Positions 60,851-64,000 of a stretch of DNA of 64,000 nucleotides are shown here, in pieces. Within the stretch, counting starts at the first letter, position 1. The number at the start of each line of letters is the position of its first letter. The translations under genes were made by a program, and so were the position numbers. The stretch covers positions 530,987 to 594,986 of the forward strand of contig WMKK01000013.1 of the NCBI GenBank assembly GCA_012295225.1. The letters are read 5' to 3'. The notes beneath the pieces are model-generated. The model ran no database searches, was not told the origin of the DNA, and worked only from the letters and a program-made list of their open reading frames with translations. The stretch is from Ostreococcus mediterraneus (lineage: Eukaryota; Chlorophyta; Mamiellophyceae; Mamiellales; Bathycoccaceae).

Positions 60851-63178
60851 ATGCAACGAACGGTAACGATGAGAAAGCCGGCGTGCGCACCGCCGCGAGG
60901 GGGCTTCGTTCGCACCGGCGCGCGCGCAACGGCGAGCGATTTCGATCAACACGTGCGAACGATGCGGGGGGAGTGTGGACGGTCGAGGTACGCGAAGAGG
61001 TTGCGCGAGGCGCGTCGACAAGCGGCCCGCGACGTTCTTCAACGACATGTTCTCATCGTTGGTGAGCCTGGAACCATGAAGACGGATGCGATGAAACTCG
61101 TGCACTTTGGATCGTCGAGACGACGCGATTCAATGCAAATGTTGGATTGCGGGAGAATGCTTAAGTTACGCGAGATCGGAGCAGGAGGGACGGCAAAGGC
61201 GGCCCTGGAGGCGCTCATAGACGCCGAGACGCGAGTAATGGACGACATACAGGAAGCGTTTGAAAGCCATGAACAGGGCGGTAGTTTGCTTCTTCGCGAC
61301 GTAGACCTTCTTCCAGAGAGTGCCCAGCAGGTACTCAACGATGCGTTGCGTGGAGAGTCCCTTCGACCGGTATCTGAGCGAATCCGTGTGGTGATGACGT
61401 CTTCATGCGCCGTGCCGCTTGTTGCAAAAGATTTTGATGATATTTCGCTTACCACAGTGCGAATTCCGCCTTTACGCGTCCGTCGTGCCGATATCGAGGA
61501 CGAGGCACATTTCTTTTTGCGTCAAATGGCAGTCGAGCAAGACAATCCCAGAAAGTTTGTAGTTAGCGGTGATGGCGTTCGAGCGTTACAGGCGCATGAC
61601 TGGCCGGGTAATGAGGAAGAGCTGGAGGTCGTTCTACGCAGAGCTGTGGTCCAGATGAACGCACAGCAAAGTCGAGAACGAATGCTCGTCGAATCCAAAG
61701 ACTCTCCCTTGGTGATATCGAGAGAGGTGCTCTGGCCGGGCTCAAAGCTCGCCTACGGCGGTCATCGCTCAGGAACCGGCTACAGACTTAACTTGTTTTC
61801 CATTCTTCCATGGACGCAGTCGCTGTTGCGATCGTCTCTTTGGAATGGGCAATTCCAGAGCAACTTCGTCGTGCCGGTGTTCGTGTTGTTGAACCTCGGG
61901 TTAATTTTCGGACCGCAAAGTCGAGACGCTAATGTCTTTTTGAACGTTTTTTGGTGCTGGTGGTGGCCCGGGATCTTAATCACTTACCCCCTAGTAGGGC
62001 GCATGTGGTGCGCAGTCTGCCCTTTCATGTCAGTAGGCACGCTTGCACAACGCATCGTGACTAAGCTCGGGTTCAAACTTCGTAGATTCCCGAATGAGGC
62101 GTTCGCGCAGTTCGGTGGATGGTTTTTAGTAGTTTTGTTTGCTGGCATTTTGATGTGGGAGGAGTTGTGGGACCTCGAAGACCACGCGAGGTTATCGAGT
62201 TCGCTTCTGCTCCTTATAACGGCGGGCGCTGTGATTGGGAGCATTTTCTACGAGCATCGCGTTTGGTGTCGATACCTTTGTCCTATAGGAGGAATGAACG
62301 GCTTGTTTGCAAAAATTTCTGCGACAGAGCTTCGTGCTGAGCAAGGTGTTTGCTCTGCGCAGTGCTCAAGCTATGGGTGTTACAAGGGTGGGCCCGCAGT
62401 GCCCCCAAACGGCATGGAGACTGAGGGCTGCCCAATGGGGTTACACCCCGCACAACTTCGTGATAACCATGATTGCGTGTTGTGTGGTTCATGCGTTCAA
62501 GCTTGCCCACATGGTAGTGTCCGTTTCAATCTTCGACCGCCGGGAATTGATCTTTGGACAACGAATCAACCGAGCGCGCACGAAGTGGGACTTCTATTTT
62601 TGCTTCTTGGGGCAGCATTTTGCCATCGTCTTCCGGAGACTGCAGTGCATCTCGGTCAGTTTGCTGATGAAGTTGTTAGCTCCACAGCGCAGACGCACAG
62701 TGTCACGTCGACTCAATTTCAAATGCATGCCGCTGCCGCTGTTTGTGCTCTAGTGTACCCAGGGACCCTCGCGTTTGCATCCCACGCCTTGAGCAACACG
62801 ATCCACGAGAAATCAGCCGATGCGCGTGCGTGTCAACCTCAAGCTTTTGTAGAAGAGGCGTACGCGTATTTGCCTTTATGCTGGCTCGGGCTCCTCGCTC
62901 ATTTCTTGGATATTGGATTAGGCGAAGCTGGTAAGGTGTTGCCCGTAGCGGCTCGTTCTTTTGGTTTCGAAAGCATCGCTACAAGCGGTTTTCTACCTGA
63001 ATTGGTCGCAGACGAGCACGTAATTTCCTTTTGTCAAGGAACTTGCATTCTCGCCGGCACAGCATGGAGCCTTGTTTTGCTCCGCTACAACGCCAAGCGG
63101 ACCTGGAAAGAGATCGCGCCGCAAACGCTTGCGATTGTCCTGCTCGGTTCGCAACTGTGGGATCTTATCGTAATGTGA
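60851..63178 (+). CDS. Fusion: NtrC/sigma54-activator-like AAA+ domain plus NosR/CcoG-like membrane polyferredoxin
   Basis: The 775-residue product has three parts. A basic, Ser/Arg-rich, transit-like N-terminus covers about 60 residues. Residues about 65-285 resemble the AAA+ domain of sigma-54 activators: HVLIVGEPGTMKTDAMKLVH (degenerate Walker A), GGSLLLRDVDLLPESAQQVLNDALR (Walker B region altered from LxLDE), RIPPLRVRRADIEDEAHFFL (PPLR..R..DI) and HDWPGNEEELEVVLRRA. The GAFTGA sigma-contact loop is absent. From about residue 325 several membrane helices flank WCAVCPFMSVG and WCRYLCPIGG, then a CVLCGSCVQACP cluster, the [4Fe-4S] signatures of NosR/NapH/CcoG. Electron transfer across a membrane, gated by the ATPase, is inferred. 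Compartment is unproven. It is a continuous gene with an ordinary algal start. Confidence 0.87.
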   Translation: MQRTVTMRKPACAPPRGGFVRTGARATASDFDQHVRTMRGECGRSRYAKRLREARRQAARDVLQRHVLIVGEPGTMKTDAMKLVHFGSSRRRDSMQMLDCGRMLKLREIGAGGTAKAALEALIDAETRVMDDIQEAFESHEQGGSLLLRDVDLLPESAQQVLNDALRGESLRPVSERIRVVMTSSCAVPLVAKDFDDISLTTVRIPPLRVRRADIEDEAHFFLRQMAVEQDNPRKFVVSGDGVRALQAHDWPGNEEELEVVLRRAVVQMNAQQSRERMLVESKDSPLVISREVLWPGSKLAYGGHRSGTGYRLNLFSILPWTQSLLRSSLWNGQFQSNFVVPVFVLLNLGLIFGPQSRDANVFLNVFWCWWWPGILITYPLVGRMWCAVCPFMSVGTLAQRIVTKLGFKLRRFPNEAFAQFGGWFLVVLFAGILMWEELWDLEDHARLSSSLLLLITAGAVIGSIFYEHRVWCRYLCPIGGMNGLFAKISATELRAEQGVCSAQCSSYGCYKGGPAVPPNGMETEGCPMGLHPAQLRDNHDCVLCGSCVQACPHGSVRFNLRPPGIDLWTTNQPSAHEVGLLFLLLGAAFCHRLPETAVHLGQFADEVVSSTAQTHSVTSTQFQMHAAAAVCALVYPGTLAFASHALSNTIHEKSADARACQPQAFVEEAYAYLPLCWLGLLAHFLDIGLGEAGKVLPVAARSFGFESIATSGFLPELVADEHVISFCQGTCILAGTAWSLVLLRYNAKRTWKEIAPQTLAIVLLGSQLWDLIVM

Positions 63179-63352
63179 GTTAGATTGCTTTAAGCACCGC
63201 ATTCGGGTGCATGCGTGATGGCTGCGTGTTATTTGTGCGTGTCAACGACGCACAAGAATGGCGTGAACGATATAGCTTGCCTAAACTAAACTTCCAATTG
63301 TGTATGTTTGTGTATGTTTGTGTACTAGTACCGGTACGTTTGTAATATACTG

Positions 63353-63676
63353 ATGCATCGCTTGCGGAGCGCGCTGCACTCGCTCGGCGCGTTTTTCGGA
63401 GAAGACTCGGATGCGCAAGCACCGTTCAGACTAGGCGGCCAATCGTTTCACGATTTAGTGGAAGAAGCAGACTTGTGTTTTGTTAGCAATGCTGCTGCGC
63501 ATGCGCCGCTCGCAGCGAAGGTGCTTGTGGCACACGACGCAAACATTCTAGAATCGCTACAGCTCGCGACAGAAGGCGTAGAAGGACGAATGACATGGAG
63601 CAAGTGCGTTATCGAAGCCTTGGAGGACGTCAAATCGACGAAACTCGAATCGCTCGGTCTCGGGCGCTGGTTCTGA
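63353..63676 (+). CDS. Small telomere-adjacent hypothetical gene
   Basis: The 107-residue frame begins MHRLRSALHSLGAFFGEDSD and has mixed, gene-like composition (Leu, Ala, Glu and one Trp pair), unlike the Arg-rich by-product frames nearby. Most of the protein looks helical; no domain is recognised. The TACCGGTA palindrome sits 17 bases before the ATG. The stop lies about 230 bases from the telomere array. It may be a real small gene or a degraded remnant. Confidence 0.5.
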   Translation: MHRLRSALHSLGAFFGEDSDAQAPFRLGGQSFHDLVEEADLCFVSNAAAHAPLAAKVLVAHDANILESLQLATEGVEGRMTWSKCVIEALEDVKSTKLESLGLGRWF

Positions 63677-63902
63677 CCAAGCGCAAATCATTGTTATTGT
63701 TGTAATTCGTATGTACACGAGATTGATTTCTTGCTTTTTTTGCGACGACGAATGGACAGTGGTATTTTTTTTGCCAAAACGAGTACTCTCAGGTCTGGCG
63801 CGGGTGGCGTACGCGCCTGGCGTACGTTTTTTAGGGGTTTGGGTCGGTGATACACTTCCGGTTCTGGTGGCGTCAAAAGCCCTAAAAATAAGAGGTTTTG
63901 AG

Positions 63903-64000
63903 TTTAGGGTTTAGGGTTTAGGGTTTAGGGTTTAGGGTTTAGGGTTTAGGGTTTAGGGTTTAGGGTTTAGGGTTTAGGGTTTAGGGTTTAGGGTTTAGGG
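63903..64000 (+). repeat. Telomere array (TTTAGGG)n, chromosome right end
   Basis: About fourteen perfect TTTAGGG units run to the last base. The G-rich strand reads toward the end, as at a true 3' chromosome terminus. Degenerate pieces (TTTTTTAGGGGTTTGGG near 63824-63845) precede the perfect array. Confidence 0.98.

Noticed and set aside
60851-63178. Calling the fusion protein a sigma-54-dependent transcription activator
   Set aside because: No GAFTGA loop, altered Walker motifs, no helix-turn-helix DNA-binding end, and membrane FeS domains instead.

Overview
The window is the right end of a nuclear chromosome from a very compact green-algal genome. Its last ~98 bases are a perfect TTTAGGG (plant/green-algal type) telomere array, G-rich strand running 3' to the terminus. 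Genes lie tens to a few hundred bases apart, most without introns. The few introns sit near gene 5' ends. Long Asp/Glu/Ser/Arg-coding trinucleotide runs (ACG, CGC) are everywhere. Plastid-type genes (PsbO, a Rubisco-LSMT-like SET protein, an NSI-type plastid acetyltransferase, an MSL-type MscS channel, a plastid [2Fe-2S] protein) point to a photosynthetic picoeukaryote of the Mamiellophyceae. Ostreococcus is the best guess by style, but I cannot fix the species from sequence alone. No mobile elements, CRISPR arrays or viral genes were seen.

Layout. 1-9 kb: a 5' part of a PGAP1-like GPI inositol deacylase running off the left edge, an atypical NF-YA, trehalose-phosphate phosphatase, a coiled-coil protein, an MscS channel and a possible proteasome-assembly chaperone. 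9-18 kb: tRNA-Val(UAC), a large SFI1-like Trp-repeat protein, a SET methyltransferase and, divergent from it, a STIL-like (centriole-duplication family) protein, then a [2Fe-2S] protein. 18-31 kb: an AlkD-like protein, an NSI-type GNAT with a 90-bp coding minisatellite, Rab geranylgeranyl transferase alpha (4 exons), PsbO (3 exons), IMP4, a histidine phosphatase, a lipid-anchored low-complexity protein, ribosomal protein P0 (2 exons) and RUVBL2. 31-46 kb: NOC1/MAK21, a CBS protein, a RING-CH protein (2 exons), two ankyrin proteins, a calycin-like protein, proteasome beta1 (2 exons), a polytopic membrane protein, SDHA and an acidic protein. 46-64 kb: a small secreted Cys-rich protein, a 13.5-kb single-exon axonemal dynein heavy chain, an AAA+/polyferredoxin membrane fusion, a tiny gene and the telomere.

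Two themes stand out. (1) Three genes belong to centriole/axoneme biology: the dynein (I1-beta/DNAH2 type), the STIL-like protein and the SFI1-like protein. If the organism is Ostreococcus, whose cells are described as lacking flagella, this suggests a cryptic flagellate stage or a re-used module. (2) The terminal gene fuses an NtrC/sigma-54-activator-like AAA+ domain, without the GAFTGA loop, to a NosR/NapH/CcoG-like membrane polyferredoxin. This is a bacterial-looking architecture in a nuclear gene about 700 bases from a telomere.

Exon joins were worked out by hand from splice signals, frame and family conservation. Domain calls rest on remembered family motifs; no search was run.
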